Shown piece after piece: positions 1-7,342 of a stretch of 32,127 nucleotides of DNA. Numbering within the stretch: the stretch's first letter is position 1; the number at the start of each line of letters is the position of its first letter. Both the position numbers and the translations under genes were made by a program. Source of the DNA: Candidatus Moraniibacteriota bacterium. GTDB lineage: Bacteria > Patescibacteriota > Minisyncoccia > Moranbacterales > UBA9337. The notes beneath the pieces were generated by a model. It worked only from the letters and a program-made list of their open reading frames with translations, ran no database searches and had not been told where the DNA came from. The stretch lies in contig JAOUHN010000006.1 in NCBI GenBank assembly GCA_029865125.1, positions 1 to 32,127 of the forward strand, read 5' to 3'.

Positions 1-1
1 G

Positions 2-130
2 GTGACTGTGCTTCACAATTTCTCTTCACTTGTTCAAGAAGGAAAAGATATTTCAGAAATCGATATCAACCCTCTTTTGATTGATGATGAAGGTAAATTG
101 GTAGCAGTGGATGTGAAAATCATTTTGTAA
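2..130 (+). CDS. Acetate/acyl-CoA ligase (ADP-forming), C-terminal end only
   Basis: Only the last 42 codons of a gene entering from the left edge are visible, ending at TAA 128-130. The peptide contains EIDINPLLIDDEGKLVAVDV, which matches the end of the ATP-grasp domain (beta part) of ADP-forming acetyl-CoA synthetases and related succinyl-CoA-ligase-like acyltransferases; there the ExDxNPL motif closes the nucleotide-binding fold. Such enzymes convert acetyl-CoA, ADP and phosphate to acetate, CoA and ATP, a common fermentative ATP source in Patescibacteria. The family call rests on this tail alone; the catalytic histidine and CoA-binding domains lie outside the window. The last codons (111-130) are duplicated at 274-293, see the repeat entry. 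Confidence 0.7.
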   Translation: MTVLHNFSSLVQEGKDISEIDINPLLIDDEGKLVAVDVKIIL

Positions 131-293
131 ATTGTAATTTCGTTTTTAAATAATCTCTGTATAAATATGTCATTCTGTCCGCCAGCTGGCGGACAAAATC
201 CCAAAATAATATCACCAGTGTTAATATGCGGGGATCCTGAAACAAGTTCAGGATGACAAGCTCAGAGAATTTAATATGAAAATCATTTTGTAA
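111..293. repeat. 20-bp direct repeats flanking a palindromic insertion
   Basis: ATGTGAAAATCATTTTGTAA (111-130, end of the upstream gene including its stop) recurs as ATATGAAAATCATTTTGTAA at 274-293, with 19 of 20 bases identical. The 143 bp between hold the composite palindromic repeat at 168-258. The arrangement looks like an insertion that duplicated its target, or a recombination event that copied the gene end. The second copy lies just upstream of recJ. Confidence 0.75.
168..258. repeat. Composite palindromic repeat (REP/BIME-like), copy 1
   Basis: Two palindromic units face each other. The left unit (168-202) starts TGTCATTCTG, has the perfect 18-bp palindrome GTCCGCCAGCTGGCGGAC (177-194) and ends in ATCCC. 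The right unit (231-258) is GGGATCCTGAAACAAGTT then CAGGATGACA, so read in reverse it also starts TGTCATCCTG and ends GATCCC. Together they form one element with TGTCAT...ATGACA ends around a 28-bp AT-rich spacer. The right unit recurs exactly twice at the other end of the window (31915-32052). No transposase is visible nearby; mobilisation by a REP-associated (IS200/Y1-type) transposase elsewhere is a guess. Confidence 0.8.
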
Positions 294-303
294 TAAACGG
301 TAT

Positions 304-2025
304 ATGAAATGGAAACTTAGAAATGAAGGGCTTGAGAAAAAAGTTGATTCAAAAATGGATCAACCTTTTTCTTTGCATCCCATAGTGGAAAGAATATTGT
401 CTTCAAGGGGTATCGATGAAGGAGAGATTGAAAATTTTTTGAACCCGGATTATGAAAGAGATGTCCTGGATCCGTTTTTGTTTCCTGACATGGAGTCAGT
501 TGTCAAAAGAATCAAAAGAGCAAAAGATGATTCTGAAAAGATTTTGATTTTTGGGGATTATGACGCTGATGGAGTGACGTCTACGGTTGTGATGAAAGAA
601 ATGTTGACTGATTTTGGAATTGAGACAAGCATATATATTCCTGACAAAGGAAAGGAAGGATATGGGATGAGCAAAGAAGTAGTCAAAAAGACAGGAGAGC
701 ATGGATTTTCTTTGATCATCACAGTTGATTGTGGGATTAGCAATTTTGATGAGATTGAATATGCAAACGAGTTGGGAATTGATGTCATTGTCACAGATCA
801 TCATTGCGTTCCAGAAAAGATTCCAAATGCTTTTGCAATTGTGAATCCAAAAATGAAAAATTCAAATTATCCCTATGACAACTTAGCTGGAGTGGGAGTG
901 GCTTTCAAAGTGGCTCAGGCAGTATATGAAAAATTGATGCCCGAGAAAAAGGAGCAAGTGAAATGGTTGTTGGATTTGGTGGCTATTGGAACCGTTGCTG
1001 ATTGTGTTTCTTTGGTGGGAGAAAACAGGACATTGGTGAAATATGGACTCATTGTTCTTTCAAAAACCAAAAGAATTGGACTTCAGGAGCTTTTCAGAAT
1101 CGGAAGAATTCGAATTGATGAGAGCAATGTCCCGGATGCTCAAATGATTTCTTTTCAGGTTGCTCCAAGAATCAATGCTGCAAGCAGAATGAGTCATGCC
1201 AAATTGGCGTATAAGCTCATTTCAGAAAAAGACAGAGCCCAGGCACGATTGGATGCGCTTGAGATTGAAGAGCAAAACAAGTCTAGGCAAAAAGCCACAG
1301 AATATGTTGTTCGAGAAATCAAGAAAATGATTGATGCTGAAGATGAGCAGAAAAAAGTTGTTTTTGTTGCGGATGAAAATTTTCCTGTGGGCATCATTGG
1401 TCTTGTGGCAGGAAGAATTGCAAGTCAATACAACAAGCCGACAGTAGTCATCAATAAAGACGAAAAAGAAAGCAAAGGATCTCTCAGAAGTATTCCGCAG
1501 TTAGACATTGTTAGTGTTTTGGAAGAGTGTAGTGAGTTCCTAGAGAAATTTGGAGGACACGCACAAGCTGCTGGGATATCAGTCAAAAATGAAAACCTAG
1601 ACAAATTGAAAGACAAAATGAATGAGGTTGTTGAGAAAAAGCTAGATGGGAAAGACTTGACCTCAGTGATTTGGATTGACGACGAGGTGTCGGTGAATGA
1701 TTTGAGTTTTGGCTTGGTGGACAATTTGAACAAATTGAGACCATTTGGAATTGGAAACCCAGAGCCAGCATTTCTGATCAAAAGATTGATTATTCAGGAA
1801 TTGAAATGGGTGGGTAACGGAGAAAAGCATCTGAAGCTGTTTTTGCGTTCTTCTGACAATTCACCCAAAATTTTTGAAGCAATTGGATTCAGCATGAATG
1901 ACAAGTTTGGAAATCTCAAAGAAGGAGACTTGATTGACATGGTATTTGGAATTCAAAAAGATGAATGGAACGGAAACCAAAAGCTTCAATTAAGAATTGT
2001 TGATCTCAAAAAAAGAGAAGAATAG
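304..2025 (+). CDS. recJ: Single-stranded-DNA-specific exonuclease RecJ
   Basis: RecJ degrades single-stranded DNA 5' to 3' in recombinational, mismatch and base-excision repair in the cytoplasm. The protein has 573 residues, close to the usual bacterial length (E. coli 577). The DHH-family motif I GDYDADG lies near residues 84-90, TVDCG near 141-145 and the signature TDHH near 163-166, which supply metal-binding aspartates and histidines. The DHHA1 part with GGHAQAAG lies near residue 417, followed by the OB-fold end. The ATG at 304 has no SD sequence; MKWKLRNE resembles the usual RecJ start. It is 35 bp upstream of the flavoprotein gene and may be cotranscribed. The start is close to the second copy of a 20-bp duplication (274-293), so its upstream region has been altered by the insertion. 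Confidence 0.96.
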   Translation: MKWKLRNEGLEKKVDSKMDQPFSLHPIVERILSSRGIDEGEIENFLNPDYERDVLDPFLFPDMESVVKRIKRAKDDSEKILIFGDYDADGVTSTVVMKEMLTDFGIETSIYIPDKGKEGYGMSKEVVKKTGEHGFSLIITVDCGISNFDEIEYANELGIDVIVTDHHCVPEKIPNAFAIVNPKMKNSNYPYDNLAGVGVAFKVAQAVYEKLMPEKKEQVKWLLDLVAIGTVADCVSLVGENRTLVKYGLIVLSKTKRIGLQELFRIGRIRIDESNVPDAQMISFQVAPRINAASRMSHAKLAYKLISEKDRAQARLDALEIEEQNKSRQKATEYVVREIKKMIDAEDEQKKVVFVADENFPVGIIGLVAGRIASQYNKPTVVINKDEKESKGSLRSIPQLDIVSVLEECSEFLEKFGGHAQAAGISVKNENLDKLKDKMNEVVEKKLDGKDLTSVIWIDDEVSVNDLSFGLVDNLNKLRPFGIGNPEPAFLIKRLIIQELKWVGNGEKHLKLFLRSSDNSPKIFEAIGFSMNDKFGNLKEGDLIDMVFGIQKDEWNGNQKLQLRIVDLKKREE

Positions 2026-2060
2026 AATTATTATTATCGAAGTAGTTAAGTTTAAATTAT

Positions 2061-3095
2061 ATGAAAAGTACTGAATCATTTGATGTGGTAATTGTTGGTG
2101 CTGGCCCTGCTGGCTTGAAGTGCGCCGAGATCCTAGGCGGTTCTGATTTAACTGTATTGATTGTTGAAAAAAATTTTGATATAGGTCCCAAGGTATGTGC
2201 AGGTGGTTTGACAGGAAAAGATATTGAATATCTTAAATTGCCAGAAGAGTTAATCGAGTTTAAGTATAATAAAATAAATCTGCATGTAAATGATGTTTGT
2301 TCAATCATAAAAAGTTCAGAGTATTTTGCATATACAATAGATCGCGAGAGTCTTGGCAAATGGCAACTTGAAAAATTAAAACGATTTGACAACGTGGAGA
2401 TTAGAAAAAGTGCAAGAGTTTCCAGTATAGAAAAGGAGTATATTACTATTAATGATAAAAAAATTTCCTATAAATTTTTAGTTGGGGCTGATGGATCCTC
2501 ATCTGTTGTGAGAAATTTTTTGAATATGAAATCCAGGAAGATGGATATTGCAATACAATATATTATACCAACAGATAGATTTAGAGACTTTGAGGTGTTT
2601 TTTGATTCAAAATTATTTTCTTCCTGGTACTCATGGATATTTCCGCATCAAAATTATGTTTCCATTGGTTGTGGTTGTAATCCTGATATCCTTTCCTCAA
2701 AAGAATTAATGGGTAATTTTAATAAATGGATAGGTAGTAAAAACATTGATATCTCAAATGGAAGATATGAAGCCTTCATGATTAATTATGATTATCAAGG
2801 TCATCAATTTGGCAATGTATTTTTAGTCGGGGATGCTGGTGGATTTGCTTCTGGGTTTACGGGAGAGGGAATATATCAAGCAGTTATAACAGGTGAAGAG
2901 GTGGCGAAAAATATTCTTAATCCAGAATACAAATCACATAAAATAAATGAATTATTGAAGACAAAAAGAAGGCACAATCGCTTAATGAATTTTTTGATTA
3001 GATGCGGTAAGTCCAGAACATTTTTTTTCTATCTAGGTATTTTATTATTGAAAATTCCATATTTAAAGAAAAAAGCATTGGAAGTATTAGCTTAA
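2061..3095 (+). CDS. Geranylgeranyl reductase family FAD-dependent oxidoreductase
   Basis: This is a 344-residue flavoprotein of the geranylgeranyl reductase/FixC-like group, which saturates double bonds of prenyl chains or oxidises quinone-type substrates. Visible motifs: N-terminal FAD-binding VVIVGAGPAGLKCAEIL (about residues 9-25) followed by the acidic end of the second strand (VEKN); CAGGLTGK near residue 47, typical of this family; VGADGSSSVVR near 140; and the FAD phosphate-contacting GNVFLVGDAGGFASGFTGEG near 251-270. The C-terminus has a hydrophobic stretch (FFFYLGILLLKIPYL), possibly membrane-associating. No SD; the ATG follows an AT-rich spacer after recJ. A C20-type prenyl synthase is encoded in the same window (25983-27053), which makes a prenyl substrate plausible. 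The substrate itself cannot be read from the sequence. Confidence 0.85.
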   Translation: MKSTESFDVVIVGAGPAGLKCAEILGGSDLTVLIVEKNFDIGPKVCAGGLTGKDIEYLKLPEELIEFKYNKINLHVNDVCSIIKSSEYFAYTIDRESLGKWQLEKLKRFDNVEIRKSARVSSIEKEYITINDKKISYKFLVGADGSSSVVRNFLNMKSRKMDIAIQYIIPTDRFRDFEVFFDSKLFSSWYSWIFPHQNYVSIGCGCNPDILSSKELMGNFNKWIGSKNIDISNGRYEAFMINYDYQGHQFGNVFLVGDAGGFASGFTGEGIYQAVITGEEVAKNILNPEYKSHKINELLKTKRRHNRLMNFLIRCGKSRTFFFYLGILLLKIPYLKKKALEVLA

Positions 3096-3129
3096 TAATT
3101 AGGTGAGATTGAAATAGGTGTATAGACAT

Positions 3130-3160
3130 AAAAAAAGAGCCCCGAACGGGGCTCTTTTTT
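3130..3160. terminator. Bidirectional intrinsic terminator between flavoprotein gene and rpmE
   Basis: AAAAAAGAGCCCC (3131-3143), loop GAA and C/GGGGCTCTTTTTT form a long symmetrical GC-rich hairpin with A-tract and T-tract, so it can stop transcription from both convergent genes. Confidence 0.93.
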
Positions 3161-3169
3161 GAAGAAAGA

Positions 3170-3466
3170 CTATTTCTTGTCTTTTTTGAGATCAGATAAA
3201 CTTTTCTTTGTTGCTTGCTTCTTTGTAGTCTTAGCTTTCTTTGACTTTGAAGATTCTTTCTTTTCTGCAACTTTAGCAGCAATTTTTTTGAATCTATCAA
3301 CACGTCCTGTTGTGTCTACCATCTTTTTCTTACCTGTGAAGAATGGGTGACATTGAGAACAAATTTCTACCTCAATATTTTCTTTTGTTGAACCTACTTC
3401 CAAAACAGCTCCGCAAGCGCATGAGATCTTTGTGTCTTGATAGGTAGGGTGGATATCTTTTTTCAT
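3170..3466 (-). CDS. rpmE: Large ribosomal subunit protein bL31 with lysine-rich tail
   Basis: This is ribosomal protein L31 of the large subunit. The first 50 residues carry the L31 signature: MKKDIHPTY, a CACG pair (C16, C18), then [13 protein letters not shown] (C36, C39), so all four zinc-binding cysteines of the zinc-containing (C+) form are present. TTGRVDRF near residue 52 also fits. Beyond residue 60 there is a 35-residue extension rich in Lys/Ser/Thr, which is not part of the core fold and probably contacts rRNA or is disordered. No SD is visible upstream of the ATG on the minus strand. It is convergent with the flavoprotein gene and divergent from rpsB. Confidence 0.95.
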   Translation of the reverse strand: MKKDIHPTYQDTKISCACGAVLEVGSTKENIEVEICSQCHPFFTGKKKMVDTTGRVDRFKKIAAKVAEKKESSKSKKAKTTKKQATKKSLSDLKKDKK

Positions 3467-3555
3467 AGTAGTATTATTAAAATAATTTTTTGATACTTTA
3501 CGATTTAATTAATAAAATAAACAATATGCCATAAGTCGCTGGAATGACATTTGTT

Positions 3556-3564
3556 TGATACAAT
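3556..3564 (+). promoter_or_regulatory. Upstream extended -10 promoter of the rpsB unit
   Basis: TGATACAAT is an extended -10 (TGn plus TACAAT). The same 13-mer TGTTTGATACAAT occurs at the tRNA operon promoter (6842-6854), which supports it as a used element. No good -35 is seen. Confidence 0.5.
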
Positions 3565-3590
3565 CCATAGCCTAGCACAATATATTTTAA

Positions 3591-3618
3591 TTGACAAGAG
3601 TTGAAAATTTGATATACT
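3591..3618 (+). promoter_or_regulatory. Sigma70-type promoter of rpsB-tsf
   Basis: TTGACA (3591-3596), 16-bp spacer, TATACT (3613-3618). Transcription would start near 3625, leaving a leader of about 175 nt before rpsB. Confidence 0.8.
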
Positions 3619-3689
3619 GGCAATAGTCGTTTTTATGTATTTTTGTTGAAAAAATACAAATAAGCATGTTTTTTCTTGGTTCTTTCCTG

Positions 3690-3774
3690 CTAACACTATT
3701 TTGTGTTAGAACAAGGACCGATAATGAGAAAAAACAGGTGTTTTCTTTTATCTGAGGCGACTCGATAAAAGAAA
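3690..3774 (+). promoter_or_regulatory. Structured rpsB mRNA leader
   Basis: Two hairpins lie in the long rpsB leader. The first is CTAACAC (3690-3696), a 6-nt loop and GTGTTAG (3703-3709). The second is TTTCTTTTATC (3742-3752) with GATAAAAGAAA (3764-3774), an 11-bp perfect stem. It is capped by GAG-GCGA-CTC, i.e. a GNRA tetraloop with one bulged T. It ends 25 nt before the rpsB ATG, close to the SD AAGGA (3788-3792). In other bacteria S2 represses its own operon by binding the rpsB leader; whether this leader works likewise is inference. Confidence 0.55.
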
Positions 3775-3799
3775 TTATAATTAAATTAAGGAAAAAACA

Positions 3800-4549
3800 A
3801 TGACTAAGAAAGAAATTAAAAAAGAAGAGAAAAAGATTGAAGAGACACCAGAGAATAATTCTGGATGGGACTTTTCTAAGACAGAGGTTACTTTAGAATC
3901 AATGCTAAAGAGTGGAGTTCATTTCGGACATCTTAAATCAAGAAAAAACCCAAAAATGGAAAAATATATTTTTGGTGTTAAAAACGGAATCAACATTATT
4001 GATTTGCAAAAGAGCTTGGAAGAATTTGAAAAGGCTGCTGAATTCATCAAAGAAATTCACAAATCAGGAAAGAAGATTCTTTTTGTTGGAACAAAGAAAC
4101 AAGCTAAAAAACTTGTTAAAATCGCAGCAATTGAATGTGATATGCCATACGTAACAGAACGTTGGTTAGGAGGAACATTCACTAACTTTGGGGTAATTCG
4201 AGGAAGAGCAAAATATCTAAACGAAGCACAAAAACAAGCAGCTGAGGATGGATTTGCAAAATATACAAAATTGGAAAGACTGAAGAAGATGGAAGAAATT
4301 GAAAGATTAGAAAGAAAAATGGGAGGAATTAAGAACATGACAGAACTTCCAGCTGCAATAGTTGTTGTGGACACTAAAGAAGATCATTTGGCAATTGAGG
4401 AGGCTCGAAAGCAAGGAGTTCCTGTGATTGCAATAGTGGATACCAATTCAGATCCTTCTAAGGTGAATTATCCAATTCCAGCTAATGATGATGCAATTTC
4501 TTCAATTAAGTTGATTATCGGAGCTATAGCTAAAATCTTGATTAAATAA
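3800..4549 (+). CDS. rpsB: Small ribosomal subunit protein uS2
   Basis: Ribosomal protein S2 of the small subunit, 249 residues. The core begins near residue 30 (VTLESMLKSGVHFGH), followed by NPKMEKYIFGVKNGINIIDL, GTKKQA, ERWLGGTFTNF and the C-terminal VPVIAIVDTNSDP and IPANDDAISSI, all diagnostic of S2. About 28 charged residues (Lys/Glu rich) precede the usual start, a lineage-specific extension or disordered tail. It has an AAGGA (3788-3792) SD seven bases before the ATG, unlike most housekeeping genes here. It is the first gene of the rpsB-tsf pair, which is conserved across bacteria, and is preceded by a structured leader that could mediate feedback. Confidence 0.98.
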   Translation: MTKKEIKKEEKKIEETPENNSGWDFSKTEVTLESMLKSGVHFGHLKSRKNPKMEKYIFGVKNGINIIDLQKSLEEFEKAAEFIKEIHKSGKKILFVGTKKQAKKLVKIAAIECDMPYVTERWLGGTFTNFGVIRGRAKYLNEAQKQAAEDGFAKYTKLERLKKMEEIERLERKMGGIKNMTELPAAIVVVDTKEDHLAIEEARKQGVPVIAIVDTNSDPSKVNYPIPANDDAISSIKLIIGAIAKILIK

Positions 4550-4568
4550 TAATATTTAAAATATTATT
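4548..4568 (+). other. AT-only hairpin at the rpsB stop codon
   Basis: AATAATATTT (4548-4557), one base, AAATATTATT (4559-4568): a perfect 10-bp inverted repeat spanning the end of rpsB in the rpsB-tsf spacer. It is weak as a terminator; it might adjust the S2 to EF-Ts ratio or protect the message end. Function not shown. Confidence 0.45.
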
Positions 4569-4597
4569 CTAATTTATACTTCCTATAAAATAAAATT

Positions 4598-5179
4598 ATG
4601 AGTTTAGAGCAAATAAAAAAGATAAGAGAAATCACTGGTGCTGGAATGGTTGATGTGAAAAAAGCAATCGACGAGGCAAAGGGTGATGATCAAAAAGCTA
4701 TTGAAATCCTAAGAAAAAAAGGACAAAGCAAGGCTGTAAAAAAGATGGATCGAGAGGCTAAAGAAGGAATAATTGCTTCATATATTCATTCAAATAAAAA
4801 AATTGGTTCAATGGTGAAACTTTATTGTGAAACCGATTTTGTTGCCAGAAATGAGGAGTTTCAGCAATTGGCTGCTGACATTGCAATGCACATCAGCGCA
4901 ATGGATCCAAAAGTTTTAAATGCTGATGAAATCTCAGATGAATTGGTAGCAAAAGAAAAGGAGATTTGGAAGGAGCAATTGGTTGCTGAAGGAAAACCAA
5001 AAGCAATGCTAGAAAAGATTATGGAAGGAAAGGAAAAGAAGTTCAGAGAGGAATCTGCACTTTTGACTCAATCTTTCGTCAAGGAACCCGAATTGAAAGT
5101 TCAAGATTTGATTAATGAAAAAATTGGTAAAATCGGAGAAAATATTCAAGTAGGAGGGTTTGTCAGATTCGAACTTTAG
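4598..5179 (+). CDS. tsf: Translation elongation factor Ts (short form)
   Basis: EF-Ts exchanges GDP for GTP on EF-Tu. At 193 residues it is the short type (Thermus EF-Ts is about 196; E. coli 283), with a single core subdomain. The N-terminal UBA-like domain is clear: IKKIREITGAGMVDVKKAID (residues 6-25) and RKKGQSKAVKK. The EF-Tu-contacting CETDFVARNEEFQQLAADIAMHI follows near residues 79-101. The C-terminus ends with the helical hairpin and the typical GENIQVGGFVRFEL, so the gene is complete. No SD; the ATG is preceded by an AT-rich 48-bp spacer. Cotranscribed with rpsB. Confidence 0.97.
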   Translation: MSLEQIKKIREITGAGMVDVKKAIDEAKGDDQKAIEILRKKGQSKAVKKMDREAKEGIIASYIHSNKKIGSMVKLYCETDFVARNEEFQQLAADIAMHISAMDPKVLNADEISDELVAKEKEIWKEQLVAEGKPKAMLEKIMEGKEKKFREESALLTQSFVKEPELKVQDLINEKIGKIGENIQVGGFVRFEL

Positions 5180-5202
5180 TATATCGTTATAATTATTCTT
5201 TT

Positions 5203-5973
5203 ATGTCTAAATACCTAGTAAATGTGTATAAGTGGGATGATCCTAGTGTGTATGAAGGACAGGGTGATTTTTCTGATGGAGACACTGTTGTTGTGGAATG
5301 CGAGATAGGAAAAGATATCGGCACAGTGATTTCCGTGGCAGATGATGGAAAGGAATCTCAATATAGAGTGCTTCGAAAGGCAACAAAAAGAGATGTTGAG
5401 ACATTTAATGATAATAATGAAAAAAAATCGGATATCTTTGACATTGCACACAAGGAAGTGAAAAGAATGGGCATAGAAATGAAATTGGTTGACGCACATG
5501 TTTCTTTGGAGAAAAATATCATAATAGCCTTTACAGCGGATGGAAGAGTTGATTTTAGGCAGTTGGTGAAAAATCTTTCTAAAATCTTTCAATGCTTAGT
5601 TCGAATGAGACAAATTGGATCAAGAGATGAAGCAAGGAAGCTTGGAGGATGTGGTATTTGTGGAAGGGAGTTATGTTGTGCAAAGTTTCCTGGAAGTATC
5701 CCAAGCATTTCAACTGAGATGGCCAAGATTCAGCAGGTTTCTCATAGAGGTTCTGAAAGAATATCAGGATTGTGTGGAAGATTGATGTGTTGTCTGTCAT
5801 ATGAATCAGAGCAATACAGAGAGCTTTTGAAAGGAATGCCAGAATTATACAGTCGAATCAGAACTAGAAATATTGAAGGAGATGTTATTGAAATCAATGC
5901 AATCAAGCAAGAAGTTAAAGTTAGAACCAAAGATAAGCAGATTGTAACTATTAAGAAAGAAGATTTAAAATAA
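5203..5973 (+). CDS. ricT: PSP1-domain protein, RicT/YaaT-like
   Basis: A 256-residue protein of the PSP1/RicT (YaaT) family. In Bacillus subtilis RicT works with RicA and RicF in RNase Y-dependent mRNA maturation and phosphorelay control, and the complex binds Fe-S clusters. Motifs: N-terminal PSP1 portion with GDTVVVECEIGKDIGTV (about residues 26-42); KLVDAHVSLEKNIIIAFTADGRVDFR (about 95-120); MRQIGSRDEARKLGGCGICGRELCCAKF (about 139-165) and ISGLCGRLMCCLSYE (about 188-201), whose cysteine sets are the conserved metal/Fe-S ligands. No SD. It sits 23 bp after tsf and abuts the next gene. No ricA or ricF is visible, so the B. subtilis complex need not exist here. Confidence 0.88.
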   Translation: MSKYLVNVYKWDDPSVYEGQGDFSDGDTVVVECEIGKDIGTVISVADDGKESQYRVLRKATKRDVETFNDNNEKKSDIFDIAHKEVKRMGIEMKLVDAHVSLEKNIIIAFTADGRVDFRQLVKNLSKIFQCLVRMRQIGSRDEARKLGGCGICGRELCCAKFPGSIPSISTEMAKIQQVSHRGSERISGLCGRLMCCLSYESEQYRELLKGMPELYSRIRTRNIEGDVIEINAIKQEVKVRTKDKQIVTIKKEDLK

Positions 5974-6822
5974 ATGACTTATTTATATTTCATTTTGCCA
6001 CCAGTAATAATAGTAATCACTACGGCGTTGATATTTTTCTTGCTATCAAGAAAATCCTTTAATTTGGAAAATAAGAAAGAAAAGGTTTTTGAGAAAAAAG
6101 AAGAGAAAAAAACTATTGCAATGGCTAGAGATTATACAAATATTCATGCAGGTTTTTTGAGTATTTTGGAGAGGCGCGTGCAATGGTTTAAAGTTGTGTT
6201 TCTAAAACTATACAATAAAATTGAAAGCTGGTTAGGATCAATCAAAAAAAGCAAGCAGATTGTTTTGGAAAAAAGAGAGGAGAATATTGCAAGACTCGAA
6301 AAGATTAGTGGTGAGGACAAGGCAAGAGTCATTGAGGAAAACATAGATCTTCAAGAAGATTTGACTCCCAAAAAAGATCAAGGAGGTACTCGATTCAGAA
6401 GAAAGAGTGGTGGAATTGCAAAAACAAGCTGGAGACAAAGAGTTGATTTTTCAAGGAGTACCAGAAAGATTGTCACAAGAAAGCCCGCCGAGGAAGAAGT
6501 CAAAAAAGAAGATAAGAAAGAATTTGTGAGCAAGCCTACGGAAAAAGAAGAAAAAAATTCTCCAATGGTGAGCAGCGAAGTGGTGTACCCCGAATCTAAG
6601 GTTCAAAGAGAAAGGGATGATAATCTTGAAAAAGCTTTGGTTGCAAGGATTGCGAGTGATCCAAGAGACATTGAGGCCTATGAAAAATTGGGAGCATACT
6701 ATGAAGAAAGAGAGAATTATGACGACGCGATGTCATGCTACAAATATGTTTTGAAATTGAACCCCAGAAACAAGAAGGCAGAAAGAAAGGTTGTTGAAAT
6801 ACGAATCAAGTTGGCTCAGTAG
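5974..6822 (+). CDS. Membrane-anchored TPR protein
   Basis: 282 residues. An N-terminal membrane segment (YLYFILPPVIIVITTALIFFLL, about 3-24) is followed by a long, highly charged Lys/Glu/Arg region (about 30-215) with likely coiled-coil or disordered character. One to two tetratricopeptide repeats close the protein (DIEAYEKLGAYYEERENYDDAMSCYKYVLKLNPRNKKAE, about 230-270, split here only by residue class). TPRs mediate protein-protein contacts, so the likely role is a cytoplasmic-facing scaffold at the membrane. The ATG directly follows the ricT stop codon (TAA-ATG), so translation is probably coupled. The product is not assignable to a named function. Confidence 0.8.
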   Translation: MTYLYFILPPVIIVITTALIFFLLSRKSFNLENKKEKVFEKKEEKKTIAMARDYTNIHAGFLSILERRVQWFKVVFLKLYNKIESWLGSIKKSKQIVLEKREENIARLEKISGEDKARVIEENIDLQEDLTPKKDQGGTRFRRKSGGIAKTSWRQRVDFSRSTRKIVTRKPAEEEVKKEDKKEFVSKPTEKEEKNSPMVSSEVVYPESKVQRERDDNLEKALVARIASDPRDIEAYEKLGAYYEERENYDDAMSCYKYVLKLNPRNKKAERKVVEIRIKLAQ

Positions 6823-6825
6823 GGG

Positions 6826-6854
6826 TTGTGTAAATTGAAAATGTTTGATACAAT
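6826..6854 (+). promoter_or_regulatory. Promoter of the tRNA-rpmG unit
   Basis: TTGTGT (6826-6831), 17-bp spacer and an extended -10 TGATACAAT (6846-6854). The predicted start near 6861 is about 40 nt before the first tRNA. Confidence 0.65.
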
Positions 6855-6898
6855 GGACTGGTTTGAAAGATAGATTTTATCTTTTTAAATCAGAACAA

Positions 6899-6971
6899 GC
6901 CATCTTAGCTCAGTTGGTAGAGCAATTGTTTTGTAAACAATCGGTCGTCGGTTCGAGTCCGACAGATGGCT
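6899..6971 (+). tRNA. tRNA-Thr (anticodon UGU)
   Basis: Full cloverleaf: acceptor GCCATCT with AGATGGC, D-arm GCTC...GAGC, anticodon stem ATTGT/ACAAT with loop TTTGTAA (anticodon TGT), T-arm GTCGG-TTCGAGT-CCGAC, discriminator T. CCA is not encoded; the next bases are CA. First gene of the tRNA cluster. Confidence 0.96.
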
Positions 6972-6980
6972 CAGGATAGC

Positions 6981-7158
6981 AGTACAATAGAATAAAATAT
7001 GGGTAGGTGGCAGAGTGGTCAAATGCATCTGACTGTAAGACGGTTGCGAACAAGTGAGCAATTGTCCGTCTTCGGGAAGACGTCGTCAATATCCTAGGTA
7101 AGCACAATAGAATAAAATATGGGTAGGTGGCAGAGTGGTCAAATGCATCTGACTGTAA
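6981..7158 (+). repeat. 58-bp direct repeat with a 120-bp period over tRNA-Tyr
   Basis: Positions 6981-7038 and 7101-7158 differ at one base of 58. The repeat contains about 20 bp of upstream spacer (CAATAGAATAAAATAT) and the first 38 nt of tRNA-Tyr, up to just after the anticodon. The 62 bp between the copies (7039-7100) are unrelated to the tRNA 3' half. Confidence 0.95.
7001..7038 (+). pseudogene. Truncated tRNA-Tyr 5' half
   Basis: This copy is identical to the first 38 nt of the functional tRNA-Tyr, including the D-arm and GTA anticodon, then diverges. What follows (7039-7100) cannot supply the 3' anticodon stem, T-arm or acceptor strand. It can instead fold as GACGG...CCGTC and CGTCTT-CGGG-AAGACG (7067-7082). 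It is therefore a fragment, not a working tRNA. Confidence 0.85.
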
Positions 7159-7203
7159 ATCAGACGTCTTCGGACTTCGGGGGTTCAAATCCCTCCCTGC
7201 CCA
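7121..7203 (+). tRNA. tRNA-Tyr (anticodon GUA)
   Basis: Class II tRNA of 83 nt: acceptor GGGTAGG with CCTGCCC (one G-U), anticodon loop CTGTAAA (GTA) on stem CTGA/TCAG, a long variable arm (around CGTCTTCGGACTTCG), T-arm GGGGG-TTCAAAT-CCCTC, discriminator A as expected for tyrosine. CCA is not encoded; CA follows. Confidence 0.95.
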
Positions 7204-7229
7204 CAGAACAAAATAGAATACGCGGAATT

Positions 7230-7302
7230 GCCGTTGTAGCTCAGTTGGTAGAGCGCATCCATGGTAAGGATGAGGTCCGCGGTTCAATTCCGCGCAACGG
7301 CT
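7230..7302 (+). tRNA. tRNA-Thr (anticodon GGU)
   Basis: Acceptor GCCGTTG with CAACGGC, D-arm GCTC...GAGC, anticodon stem CATCC/GGATG with loop ATGGTAA (GGT), T-arm CGCGG-TTCAATT-CCGCG, discriminator T followed by CA. Second threonine isoacceptor of the cluster. Confidence 0.95.
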
Positions 7303-7342
7303 CATTAGTTAAATAAGTAAAAAATAATTTTATCATAATAAT

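Noticed and set aside
7001-7203. tRNA-Tyr interrupted by a group I intron
   Set aside because: The 120-bp insert contains a second copy of the tRNA 5' half and lacks recognisable group I core elements; a partial duplication explains it better.
6910-7316. Open frames across the tRNA cluster on both strands
   Set aside because: They overlap four tRNA structures and have no coding features.
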